A stretch of DNA of 5,115 nt from Candidatus Rokuibacteriota bacterium (lineage in GTDB: Bacteria; Methylomirabilota; Methylomirabilia; Rokubacteriales; JACOUJ01), in assembly GCA_016177865.1 (NCBI GenBank), contig JACOUJ010000249.1:1-5115 (forward strand), read 5' to 3'. A program made the position numbers and the translations under genes. Below, piece after piece: positions 1 through 5,115 of the stretch. Within the stretch, counting starts at the first letter, position 1. Each line of letters opens with the position of its first letter. A model generated the notes under the pieces. It was not told the DNA's origin, did not search any database, and saw only the letters and a list, made by a program, of their open reading frames with translations.

Positions 1-670
1 AGGCCGGCGTGGCCTCGCCCAGGGCCTGGTACAGGAGGAGTTGCTTCGGGGTGTTCGACAGGTGGTCGTTGCCCCGGATGACGTGGGAGATTTTCATCAT
101 GACGTCATCGACCACCACACAGAAGTTGTACGTCGGCACGCCGTCCGAGCGCACGAGGATCCAGTCGTCGAGCTGGGCATGTTCGAATGCCACTTCGCCG
201 TGGATGAGGTCACGGACGACCGTTCGCCCGTCCTGGGGGATCCTGAGGCGAAGCGTGGACGGACCGGACGGCTGATCCGCGCGATCGCGGCAGCGGCCAT
301 CGTACCGGTAGGTCTCCCCCCGGCCTTGGGCCGCCTTGCGCTTCGCCTCAAGCTCGTCGGACGGGCAGAAACACCGGTACGCCTTCCCCTCCGCGAGGAG
401 GCGCTCGGCGGAGCTCTTGTAGATCTCGAATCGGTCGGTCTGCCGATAGGGCCCCTCGTCCCAGTTGAGCCCGAGCCAGCGCATCGCCTCCAGGATCGAC
501 TGTATGAACTCCTCGGTGGAGCGTGAGCGGTCCGTGTCCTCGATGCGGAGGATGAAGACCCCGCCGTCGTGGCGGGCGAAGAGCCAGTTAAAGAGCGCGG
601 TTCGGGCCCCACCCACATGGAGATGACCGGTCGGACTCGGAGCGAATCGAACGCGCACCGTCTCAGGCAT
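1..670 (-). CDS. gltX: Glutamyl-tRNA synthetase, N-terminal catalytic part (3' end outside window)
   Basis: This cytoplasmic class I enzyme attaches glutamate to tRNA(Glu). Only the first 223 codons are present. Residues 8-24 carry the N-terminal signature RFAPSPTGHLHVGGART, whose HVGG is the class I HIGH motif. RIEDTD follows at 42-47, GPYRQTDR at 73-80, YNF at 181-183 and HVIRGNDHLSNTPKQ at 196-210. A zinc-binding insert is visible as C100-x-C102-x24-C127-x-D129. Its spacing matches the E. coli enzyme exactly, but the last ligand is Asp rather than His. The KMSKS loop and anticodon-binding domain lie outside the window, so discriminating and non-discriminating types cannot be told apart. 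The ATG at 670 gives the usual short lead before the RFAPSPTG motif and has a weak GGCGGAG upstream. It starts 21 bp after the DUF362 stop, suggesting co-transcription. The family assignment is very secure. Confidence 0.96.
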   Translation of the reverse strand, partial: MPETVRVRFAPSPTGHLHVGGARTALFNWLFARHDGGVFILRIEDTDRSRSTEEFIQSILEAMRWLGLNWDEGPYRQTDRFEIYKSSAERLLAEGKAYRCFCPSDELEAKRKAAQGRGETYRYDGRCRDRADQPSGPSTLRLRIPQDGRTVVRDLIHGEVAFEHAQLDDWILVRSDGVPTYNFCVVVDDVMMKISHVIRGNDHLSNTPKQLLLYQALGEATPA

Positions 671-691
671 CGGCTCCGCCCGTCGTTCGAC

Positions 692-1774
692 TCAGAGTGT
701 GGAGTACTGCTTGAACAGCTGGCCCCATTCAGTGGCGACGAACTGTCGGATGCGGCGGCGGCCGATCGTGGGATACCAGAGCCAATCATGGTAGACGTTC
801 GAGGCGAATGGGGCCCAGACCACGAGGGGAGAATGGAGGAGGAGCTTCTTCAAAGGCCGGAGTGGGCCCCGACGGATCAACTGGTCGCCCCAGATGACCA
901 GGCTCCGGCGGGTTTGGAAGTGGAAGTTCACGCCGGAGATGTCGTCGCCGACCACCTCGATCTCGCGGGGATGCGCGACACCGAGACCGCGATCGTGGCA
1001 CATGGAGAGATACGGGATCGCGAGAGGGTCGTAGCCCATAAGTCGGGCCGCCACGGCGTCGATCGCCACGGAGTCGGCCGAGGCGAGAATCAGGTTCCCG
1101 ATCCGCGGGATCATCGTCCGCGGCCCCGCCCCGTCTCCCATCACCGTTCCGTCCGTCACCGCGAAGACGGCGGGATGAAGCTCGCGCTGCATGTACATGA
1201 GGTCCACCATCACCTCGTGGATGAACTCGTGGGCGTAATGGCGCACCTCCTTGAGGAGCCCGCCGAACGCGTTCTTCACGGCGCCCGTCGTCTGGGAGTG
1301 GCCGTGCGTCTTCAGGGTCGGCAACTGAAACACGCTCTTCCCCACATACATTTTCGGGATCTCGATCCCCTCCGGAAAGATCGCATTCAGCTTGAGGAGC
1401 GGCGACTTGAAGTTGTAGGTAATCCACTCCACCTCGGGCAGGGGGATGAAGGGAAGGCCAAAGCGCTCCAGGATGGGCATCCAGCGGTTCGCGACGGCGC
1501 CCTTCCGCGGATTGGTGACGACCGTCTTGTTCTCCACCGCGTGGAGCCGCTCGGGCTGGAACCCGTCCTCGATCAAGACTTTCAAAATGCCTTCGAGCTG
1601 CCAGGGTTGGGTCGAGCAGGCGGGGAAGTATTTGGTCCAGGAGAGGTTGAGCTTGAGGAGCGTCTCGCCATTGCGGCTGAGGACCTGATCGTAGTCGGCC
1701 AGGCGGAGGAGCCGCGCGTAGTCCTCGAGGACCGTCCTCGGGCTGGTCCGGAGCACGGCGACCGTCGCGCGCAT
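692..1774 (-). CDS. DUF362 domain-containing protein, function unknown
   Basis: This 360-residue protein matches what I recall of the DUF362 family (PF04015). Three conserved blocks are visible: LPTLKTHGHSQTTGAVKNAF at 151-170, VTDGTVMGDGAGPR at 206-219 and ASADSVAIDAVAARLMGYDP at 231-250. Some family members carry a C-terminal 4Fe-4S ferredoxin domain. This one does not: it has only two cysteines (C53, C259) and no CxxCxxC cluster. The tail instead has a hydrophobic, aromatic patch (about 311-335, with HSPLVVWAPFASNVYHDWLW) and a TEWGQLFKQY end, which could bind membrane, though no clear transmembrane helix or signal peptide is seen. The ATG at 1774 lies 11 bp after the UbiA-family stop, with AGGGG just upstream, so translation of the pair is probably coupled. 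The reaction is unknown. A role beside polyprenyl-phosphate sugar synthesis is inferred only from position. Confidence 0.9.
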   Translation of the reverse strand: MRATVAVLRTSPRTVLEDYARLLRLADYDQVLSRNGETLLKLNLSWTKYFPACSTQPWQLEGILKVLIEDGFQPERLHAVENKTVVTNPRKGAVANRWMPILERFGLPFIPLPEVEWITYNFKSPLLKLNAIFPEGIEIPKMYVGKSVFQLPTLKTHGHSQTTGAVKNAFGGLLKEVRHYAHEFIHEVMVDLMYMQRELHPAVFAVTDGTVMGDGAGPRTMIPRIGNLILASADSVAIDAVAARLMGYDPLAIPYLSMCHDRGLGVAHPREIEVVGDDISGVNFHFQTRRSLVIWGDQLIRRGPLRPLKKLLLHSPLVVWAPFASNVYHDWLWYPTIGRRRIRQFVATEWGQLFKQYSTL

Positions 1775-1785
1775 GATCCCCTATC

Positions 1786-2691
1786 TTAGCGCGGGAAGTA
1801 GAGGATGGCCAGAACCGCCAGGGCCCAGAGGCAAAGGTTCAGGAGCAGCGGCCGGTCGGTCAGGAACAGCTCCGAAGGATTCCCGCCCAGCTCGCGCCGA
1901 TAGAGGAGATAGAGATACCGGAAGATTCCATAGAGGACGAACGGGATCGTGAGCGGGAGCCACCGGGTGTGGAACTTCTCGACCGTCTCGGTCGAGAGCG
2001 TGTAGAGGGCGTAGGCCGTGACCGTGGAGGCCGTCACGACCGCGACCATCTGATCGAGGAGCTGGGGGGTGTATTCGGAGAGAATGGGGCGGTGGTCGGC
2101 GGGATTGACCGGGAGGGCCAGAAGCTCGTGCCGACGCTTCCCGAGGGCGAGGAAGAGGGCCAGGAGGATGGTGCAGATCAGGAGCCACGACGAGATCTCC
2201 ACACCGATCACGACCACCCCAGCCACCGCCCGGAGGACAAATCCGACCGCGATGATGAGGACGTCGAGGATGACGACATTCTTGAGGGCGAGGGAGTAAA
2301 CGGTCAGGAGCGCCACATAGGCGAGCGCGACGAGACCGAAGCTCTGCCCCACGACAGACGCCGCCGCAAGCCCCACCACGAGCAGGCCGGCCCCCACGGC
2401 CGCGCCAAGACGGCGAGGCAGTCTTCCCGACGCGATGGGGCGGTGTCGCTTCTGCGGATGCAACCGGTCTCGATCGTAGTCGAGGACGTCGTTCACGAGA
2501 TAGACCCCGCCGGAGAGAAGACAAAAGAGGAGGAAGGCCAGGCAAGACAAAATCAAGAGGGAAGGCTCGAAGGCGTTGCGTGAGAAGACGAGGCCGGCAA
2601 AAACGAAGAGATTCTTGATCCATTGGCGGGGCCGAAGTGAGCGGATGAGGAGGACGAGCACGTTCTCCCCCTGTCCAAGGTCGCCGGCCAT
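1786..2691 (-). CDS. Decaprenyl-phosphate phosphoribosyltransferase-like (DPPR synthase), UbiA family
   Basis: This integral membrane UbiA-superfamily enzyme most resembles DPPR synthase (mycobacterial Rv3806c), which transfers 5-phosphoribose from PRPP to a polyprenyl phosphate, the first step towards lipid-linked arabinofuranose. Numbering from the ATG, the first Asp-rich motif NDVLDYDRD (67-75, pattern NDxxDxxxD) runs into HPQKRHRPIASG (78-89), typical of the DPPR-synthase subfamily rather than of quinone prenyltransferases. YSLALKN..ILDV (132-144), GFVLRAVAG (150-158) and LGKRRHEL (183-190) follow. About nine hydrophobic segments are seen, and the length (301 aa) suits the family. The ATG at 2691 is chosen. 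GTG at 2697 and TTG at 2694 are in frame just upstream, and a GTG at 2661 preceded by GGGGGAG is a real alternative, since the conserved part begins with RSLRPRQW shortly after it. The gene precedes DUF362 by 11 bp. Polyprenol length and final sugar cannot be read from sequence. Confidence 0.88.
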   Translation of the reverse strand: MAGDLGQGENVLVLLIRSLRPRQWIKNLFVFAGLVFSRNAFEPSLLILSCLAFLLFCLLSGGVYLVNDVLDYDRDRLHPQKRHRPIASGRLPRRLGAAVGAGLLVVGLAAASVVGQSFGLVALAYVALLTVYSLALKNVVILDVLIIAVGFVLRAVAGVVVIGVEISSWLLICTILLALFLALGKRRHELLALPVNPADHRPILSEYTPQLLDQMVAVVTASTVTAYALYTLSTETVEKFHTRWLPLTIPFVLYGIFRYLYLLYRRELGGNPSELFLTDRPLLLNLCLWALAVLAILYFPR

Positions 2692-2718
2692 CAACACTTC
2701 ACGAGTCCGCGAGGCACC

Positions 2719-2749
2719 ACTATAGCGTACCGTTAGAGAAAGCGGTCAA
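2719..2749 (-). promoter_or_regulatory. Candidate sigma70-type promoter for the UbiA-DUF362-gltX run
   Basis: On the minus strand TTGACC (2749-2744) is followed, after 19 bp, by TATAGT (2724-2719). The spacer is longer than the ideal 17 bp. AT-rich sequence (GGATAAAAAT) lies just upstream, which stands out in GC-rich DNA. The TGA inside the -35 box is also the stop codon of the preceding gene. Transcription would start near 2712, about 20 nt before the ATG at 2691. This is the only intergenic gap over 25 bp in the window, which favours an internal promoter, but the call rests on motif reading alone. Confidence 0.35.
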
Positions 2750-3561
2750 TTTTTATCCTTGCCCGTGCCTGGAGGCAATTCCAAGAGCACGGCGTCGCCC
2801 ATAGGGCGGGGCGGACCCACGAACTCATCCTGGGGCAGATGCCGAAGGACCCACGCGAGGTCGGGGGGCGAATAGCCTCGCAAGATGATATAGCGGACCC
2901 CAACCTCTCGGAGCCGGGCGATGCTCTCGCGCGACGGGAAGGTGCGGAGCAACCGGCTTTGCTCCCAGTAGCCGGGGGGGAAGAAGCCGCTGTAGCCATT
3001 GATCATCCGTTTCCAGTGGACCGTGGAGTAATAGACGCGGACGGCGTCCCTTTGGAGGTGGCCGGAATCCCCCGCGGCGGGGAGCTCAGCGATGACGATT
3101 CCATCTGGTTGGGAGGCGAGCCAATGGTACACGGGCGGGATCTCCCGGGGGAACTCCCGGAAGGGGAGCGGGGCGGAGAAGTACTCAAGCGAGACAAGGC
3201 CGGCGAGGCAGAAACCGATAAGCCAGGCCCTTGGGGGGGCCTGGGAGCGAAGAAGCCGGGCCAATCCGAAGCCCGCGAGCACTGCCAGCCCGAGCATCAC
3301 CAGGACCGCGAAGCGAGCTGGAACCCGGAGGCTACTGAAACCTGGGAGAAACCTGTAGAGCGTTGCATAGGGCAGCCGTCCGCCCCAGATCCCAAAGGAG
3401 TGAAAGGTAGGTCCAAAGGAGAGCAAGAGACCAAAGAGCGTCAGGGCCACGTAGAAGACGACGCTCGACGGGCAGTGTCGGGGCTTGAAAGAACCAGGGT
3501 TGGCCCCGGGCAAGAAGGGCCCGGAGCCCCAGACTCGCCAGGAGGAGAACGGCCGGCGCAA
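2746..3561 (-). CDS. 3' part of a frameshifted GT-C-like polytopic membrane protein (TM helices plus C-terminal soluble domain)
   Basis: This reading frame continues the membrane protein that begins at 4606. It is open from an ATG at 3561, but its first 24 or so residues (Arg/Ser/Gly-rich) look like out-of-frame translation. Credible protein begins near 3490 with FKPRHCPSSVVFYVALTLF. Numbering from 3561, transmembrane segments lie at about 33-50, 82-104 and 110-127, with SFGPTFHSFG (48-57) and LYRFLPGFSSLRVPARF (68-84) between the first two. A hydrophilic domain of about 140 residues follows, probably extracytoplasmic. It contains YHWLASQP (145-152), AELP (158-161), YYSTVHWKRMINGYSGF (177-193), TFPS (207-210), ARLREVGVRYIIL (215-227) and ELPPG (261-265). 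I recognise this layout from large uncharacterised membrane proteins of environmental bacteria, usually single polypeptides. No independent start or ribosome binding site is convincing, so this is better read as half of a gene than as a gene. Confidence 0.72.
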   Translation of the reverse strand: MRRPFSSWRVWGSGPFLPGANPGSFKPRHCPSSVVFYVALTLFGLLLSFGPTFHSFGIWGGRLPYATLYRFLPGFSSLRVPARFAVLVMLGLAVLAGFGLARLLRSQAPPRAWLIGFCLAGLVSLEYFSAPLPFREFPREIPPVYHWLASQPDGIVIAELPAAGDSGHLQRDAVRVYYSTVHWKRMINGYSGFFPPGYWEQSRLLRTFPSRESIARLREVGVRYIILRGYSPPDLAWVLRHLPQDEFVGPPRPMGDAVLLELPPGTGKDKN

Positions 3562-4606
3562 GGGGACGAAGAACTGTGAGGATCGCGAGGGCGCTGATCA
3601 ACGCCAGACATTCGAGCGCCACCTGGAGACGCCTCCGAGGGTCATCGCGAGCGCCCCTCCGGCCGGACGAGCGGCTGGGCCAGAGGCCCACAAGGGCCAG
3701 GCCAAGGACGACGAAACCCGTGAACAGCTCGCCTTCCGGACGTCGAAGGTGGGCGGTGAGGTCTCCGAAGAAAAAGTTCGTCCGGGGCGCGGAGAGGTAA
3801 CTTTCGAGGCGAGCGGAAAAGAGCCTCAGTTCCCCTGGGTCGCGGATCAACCCTACTTCGGCGCGGGCCCACCAATACGGAAGAAGGAACGGGAGGACCA
3901 CCGCCAGGGCAAGCAGACCTCCGAGGACCACGCGTCTCCAGAGAACGAGACGCCGGGAGGCCGGGTCCAGGAGGGCAGTGAGGCCGAAAAAGAGGGCGAC
4001 GGCCAACGCGAGGTAATACCCATAGTGGCCATTCGACAGGGTCTGGGCCACGGCCATCAGGGCAAAGAGCAAGAGATCCCTCCATCGATAGCCGTGAACG
4101 AAGCGGTGGAGGAAATAGAACGCAAACGGGATCCAATACCCGAGTTGGATCTGGAGCTGCCCCAGGCGCCCAATGCGGAAGGAGGCGAAGGCGAAGATCA
4201 CCCCGCTCACGAGCCCGGCCCGCCGGTCACCGGTCAGAGACACCACCAAAAGGTAGACGGCAAAGGCCGAGAGCGCGTAGGAGGTGAAGAGGAGGAGGTT
4301 ATGGGTGAGGATGGAGTTCCCCGACATCAGGGTGATCGGAAGCCCGAGGAGACTCGGCACGATGAGCAGTTCGGAATAGGCCAAGGTCCAGCGGTGAGGG
4401 TAGAAGATGTTGGCGTCGAAGAGCCGGAGTGGATCCGTGAGGAGGGCATGAGCGTTCCAGGCCAGGATCCACGAGTTCAAAAGGGGGTCGCCGAAGTCGA
4501 TGACCGCGGTCGGAAGCTCGATGATCAGAGGGTAGGTCGCGACCGCGGTGAGGGCGAGATAGAAGAGGAAGACGAGGAGAAGGACCAGGCGCGGGGAAGG
4601 ACTCAC
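3332..4606 (-). CDS. 5' part of a frameshifted GT-C-like polytopic membrane protein (N-terminal membrane domain)
   Basis: This is the N-terminal part of a multi-span inner-membrane protein resembling GT-C glycosyltransferases, which use polyprenyl-phosphate-linked sugars outside the cytoplasm. From the GTG at 4606, a first helix (7-29) leads to a loop with VIDFGDPLLNSWILAWNAH (35-53). The acidic residues D37 and D40 sit where GT-C enzymes carry their catalytic acidic motif. ANIFYPHRWTLAYSE (65-79) follows, then about seven hydrophobic segments to residue 360. The frame runs on to a stop at 3332, but after about residue 373 (3488) the translation loses membrane character and third-position GC falls, while the neighbouring frame becomes protein-like. 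Removing one base gives 619 residues in total. The frame is open up to 4864, but upstream of 4606 it overlaps the GT2 gene and is Ser/Trp/Arg-rich shadow, so that extension is rejected. The substrate is unknown; the GT-C assignment is tentative, the membrane-protein call firm. Confidence 0.78.
   Translation of the reverse strand: MSPSPRLVLLLVFLFYLALTAVATYPLIIELPTAVIDFGDPLLNSWILAWNAHALLTDPLRLFDANIFYPHRWTLAYSELLIVPSLLGLPITLMSGNSILTHNLLLFTSYALSAFAVYLLVVSLTGDRRAGLVSGVIFAFASFRIGRLGQLQIQLGYWIPFAFYFLHRFVHGYRWRDLLLFALMAVAQTLSNGHYGYYLALAVALFFGLTALLDPASRRLVLWRRVVLGGLLALAVVLPFLLPYWWARAEVGLIRDPGELRLFSARLESYLSAPRTNFFFGDLTAHLRRPEGELFTGFVVLGLALVGLWPSRSSGRRGARDDPRRRLQVALECLALISALAILTVLRPLAPAVLLLASLGLRALLARGQPWFFQAPTLPVERRLLRGPDALWSLALLWTYLSLLWDLGRTAALCNALQVSPRFQ
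3455..3530 (-). other. Inferred frameshift site within the GT-C-like gene
   Basis: The two halves of the membrane protein lie in frames that differ by +1, so one extra base (or two missing bases) separates them. The span 2746-4606 is 1861 bp, one more than a multiple of three. The best junction by third-base GC and sense is the TTCTTT run (minus strand, 3493-3488): dropping one T yields QPWFFKPRHCPSSVVF. A loss of one C from CCC around 3472-3474 or from the CCCC near 3480-3483 would also restore the frame. I cannot tell natural mutation from sequencing error. Confidence 0.7.
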
Positions 4607-4609
4607 GGG

Positions 4610-4616
4610 CCCTTCC
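4610..4616 (-). promoter_or_regulatory. Ribosome binding site deciding the GTG start of the GT-C-like gene
   Basis: The minus strand reads GGAAGGG followed by CCC and then GTG at 4606. The site lies 3 bp downstream of the TGA of the GT2 gene (4622-4620). No ATG is available in frame nearby, and the first helix begins about six residues after this GTG, so this site fixes the start and suggests translational coupling with the upstream gene. Confidence 0.6.
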
Positions 4617-4619
4617 GGA

Positions 4620-5115
4620 TCACCGATCCTCTTTCCCCGGCTCCTGACGGACCCCCACCACTTCGCGGATGCTGTAAATAGGCTTCCCCTGAGACTCGTG
4701 GTAGGTGCGAACCAGCATCTCTGCGAGGAGGCCCATCGTGATGAACTGAATCCCCACGACGACCAGGAGCACCGCGAGCAAAAGAATGGGGCGGTTCCCC
4801 AGGGCAACCCCCAAGAAGAGACGCTGAGCGGCAAGGGTGAGCGTGAGCAGGAGCCCGGCCCCACCCGTCAGGAGGCCAATGAGCCCGAAGATCTGGATGG
4901 GGCGCGTCCAGTAGCTCATCAAGAATTTCACCGTGAAGAGATCGAGAAGGACCCTGAGGGTCCGGCCGAGGCCATATTTTGATCTGCCGTGGCGGCGGGG
5001 CCGATGGCTGACAGGCACCTCCGCGACGGACGCCCCGACCCAGCGGGCCAGGGCCGGGAGGAAGCGGTGCATCTCGCCGTAGAGGGCCAGGTCTTTCACG
5101 ATCGGCTGCCGGTAG
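4620..5115 (-). CDS. Glycosyltransferase family 2, polyprenyl-phosphate sugar synthase (DPM1-like), C-terminal part
   Basis: This is the end of a GT2 enzyme that transfers a sugar from a nucleotide-sugar to a polyprenyl phosphate at the cytoplasmic face of the membrane. The first 165 or so codons that would hold the GT-A Asp motifs are outside the window; 164 complete codons remain. Visible are ALYGEMHRFLPALARWVG (10-27 of the visible part) and then HRPRRHGRSKYGLGRTLRVL (37-56), the basic stretch conserved in dolichol-phosphate mannosyltransferase-like proteins. Two transmembrane helices follow (about 75-97 and 109-133), then RTYHESQGKPIYSIREV (135-151), a tail common in bacterial members. 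The frame is open to the window edge (YRQPIVKD), so the internal GTG at 5099 is not the true start. The stop at 4620 lies 13 bp before the GT-C-like gene. The family is secure; the sugar donor cannot be determined here. Confidence 0.92.
   Translation of the reverse strand, partial: YRQPIVKDLALYGEMHRFLPALARWVGASVAEVPVSHRPRRHGRSKYGLGRTLRVLLDLFTVKFLMSYWTRPIQIFGLIGLLTGGAGLLLTLTLAAQRLFLGVALGNRPILLLAVLLVVVGIQFITMGLLAEMLVRTYHESQGKPIYSIREVVGVRQEPGKEDR

Noticed and set aside
97..789. Minus-strand open frame of about 230 codons overlapping gltX
   Set aside because: It is a different frame from gltX, Ser/Arg/Thr-rich and overlapping the end of DUF362; the gltX frame carries all the synthetase motifs.
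569..1789. Plus-strand open frame of about 406 codons opposite the DUF362 gene
   Set aside because: Its translation is rich in His, Arg, Asp, Glu and Gly without domains or hydrophobic core pattern; it is the antisense shadow of a GC-rich gene with recognisable family motifs on the minus strand.
1969..2583. Plus-strand open frame of about 204 codons opposite the UbiA-family gene
   Set aside because: Asp/Glu/Arg-rich low-complexity translation, antisense to conserved Asp-rich UbiA motifs.
1781..2623. Minus-strand open frame of about 280 codons overlapping the UbiA-family gene
   Set aside because: Arg/Pro/Gly-rich shadow in another frame; the UbiA frame has the family signatures and membrane segments.
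2692..2745. Transcription terminator or small RNA in the gap before the UbiA-family gene
   Set aside because: No GC-rich hairpin followed by a T run is visible on the minus strand.
3455..3530. Programmed ribosomal frameshifting at the GT-C-like junction
   Set aside because: I see no classic slippery heptamer with a following stem-loop, nor a stop codon at the junction as in release-factor-type +1 shifts; the first frame runs on about 50 codons, so an ordinary indel is simpler.
3485..4681. Plus-strand open frame of about 398 codons opposite the GT-C-like gene
   Set aside because: The highly charged Glu/Gly/Arg-rich translation is what antisense of a Leu/Ala-rich membrane gene gives in GC-rich DNA; there is no motif or convincing start.
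4607..4864. N-terminal extension of the GT-C-like protein to an ATG at 4864
   Set aside because: These 86 codons lie inside the GT2 gene, have Ser/Trp/Arg-rich shadow composition, and a GTG with a good ribosome binding site is present at 4606.

Overview
The window is GC-rich (roughly 60-65% by eye) and almost fully coding. Every gene I can support lies on the minus strand, so transcription runs from high to low coordinates. Base composition, dense packing, one GTG start and gene content point to a free-living bacterium, possibly an uncultivated soil or subsurface lineage. I cannot assign a phylum from the sequence. There is no mobile element, CRISPR array, rRNA or tRNA.

Layout in transcription order: (1) the C-terminal part of a family 2 glycosyltransferase of the dolichol-phosphate-mannose-synthase type (4620-5115, 5' end outside the window); (2) after 13 bp, a large polytopic membrane protein resembling GT-C glycosyltransferases (2746-4606), split by an apparent +1 frameshift near 3488-3493 into a 5' and a 3' part; (3) after about 54 bp with a candidate promoter, a UbiA-family decaprenyl-phosphate phosphoribosyltransferase (DPPR synthase) homologue (1786-2691); (4) after 11 bp, a DUF362 protein of unknown function (692-1774); (5) after 21 bp, the N-terminal catalytic part of glutamyl-tRNA synthetase, gltX (1-670, 3' end outside the window).

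Genes 1-3 share a theme: polyprenyl-phosphate-linked sugars and their use at the membrane. The GT2 would charge a polyprenyl phosphate with a hexose-type sugar, the UbiA enzyme would charge one with phosphoribose from PRPP, and the GT-C-like protein is the sort of enzyme that uses such lipid-linked donors on the outer face of the membrane. DUF362 is tightly coupled to the UbiA gene and may belong to the same process, but nothing in its sequence states a reaction. gltX is a housekeeping gene that appears to be co-transcribed at the end of the run.

The points most worth a second look are the frameshift, the DPPR-synthase/DUF362 pair beside lipid-linked glycosyltransferases, and the Asp-substituted zinc site of the glutamyl-tRNA synthetase. 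No stretch over 60 bp lacks a gene.
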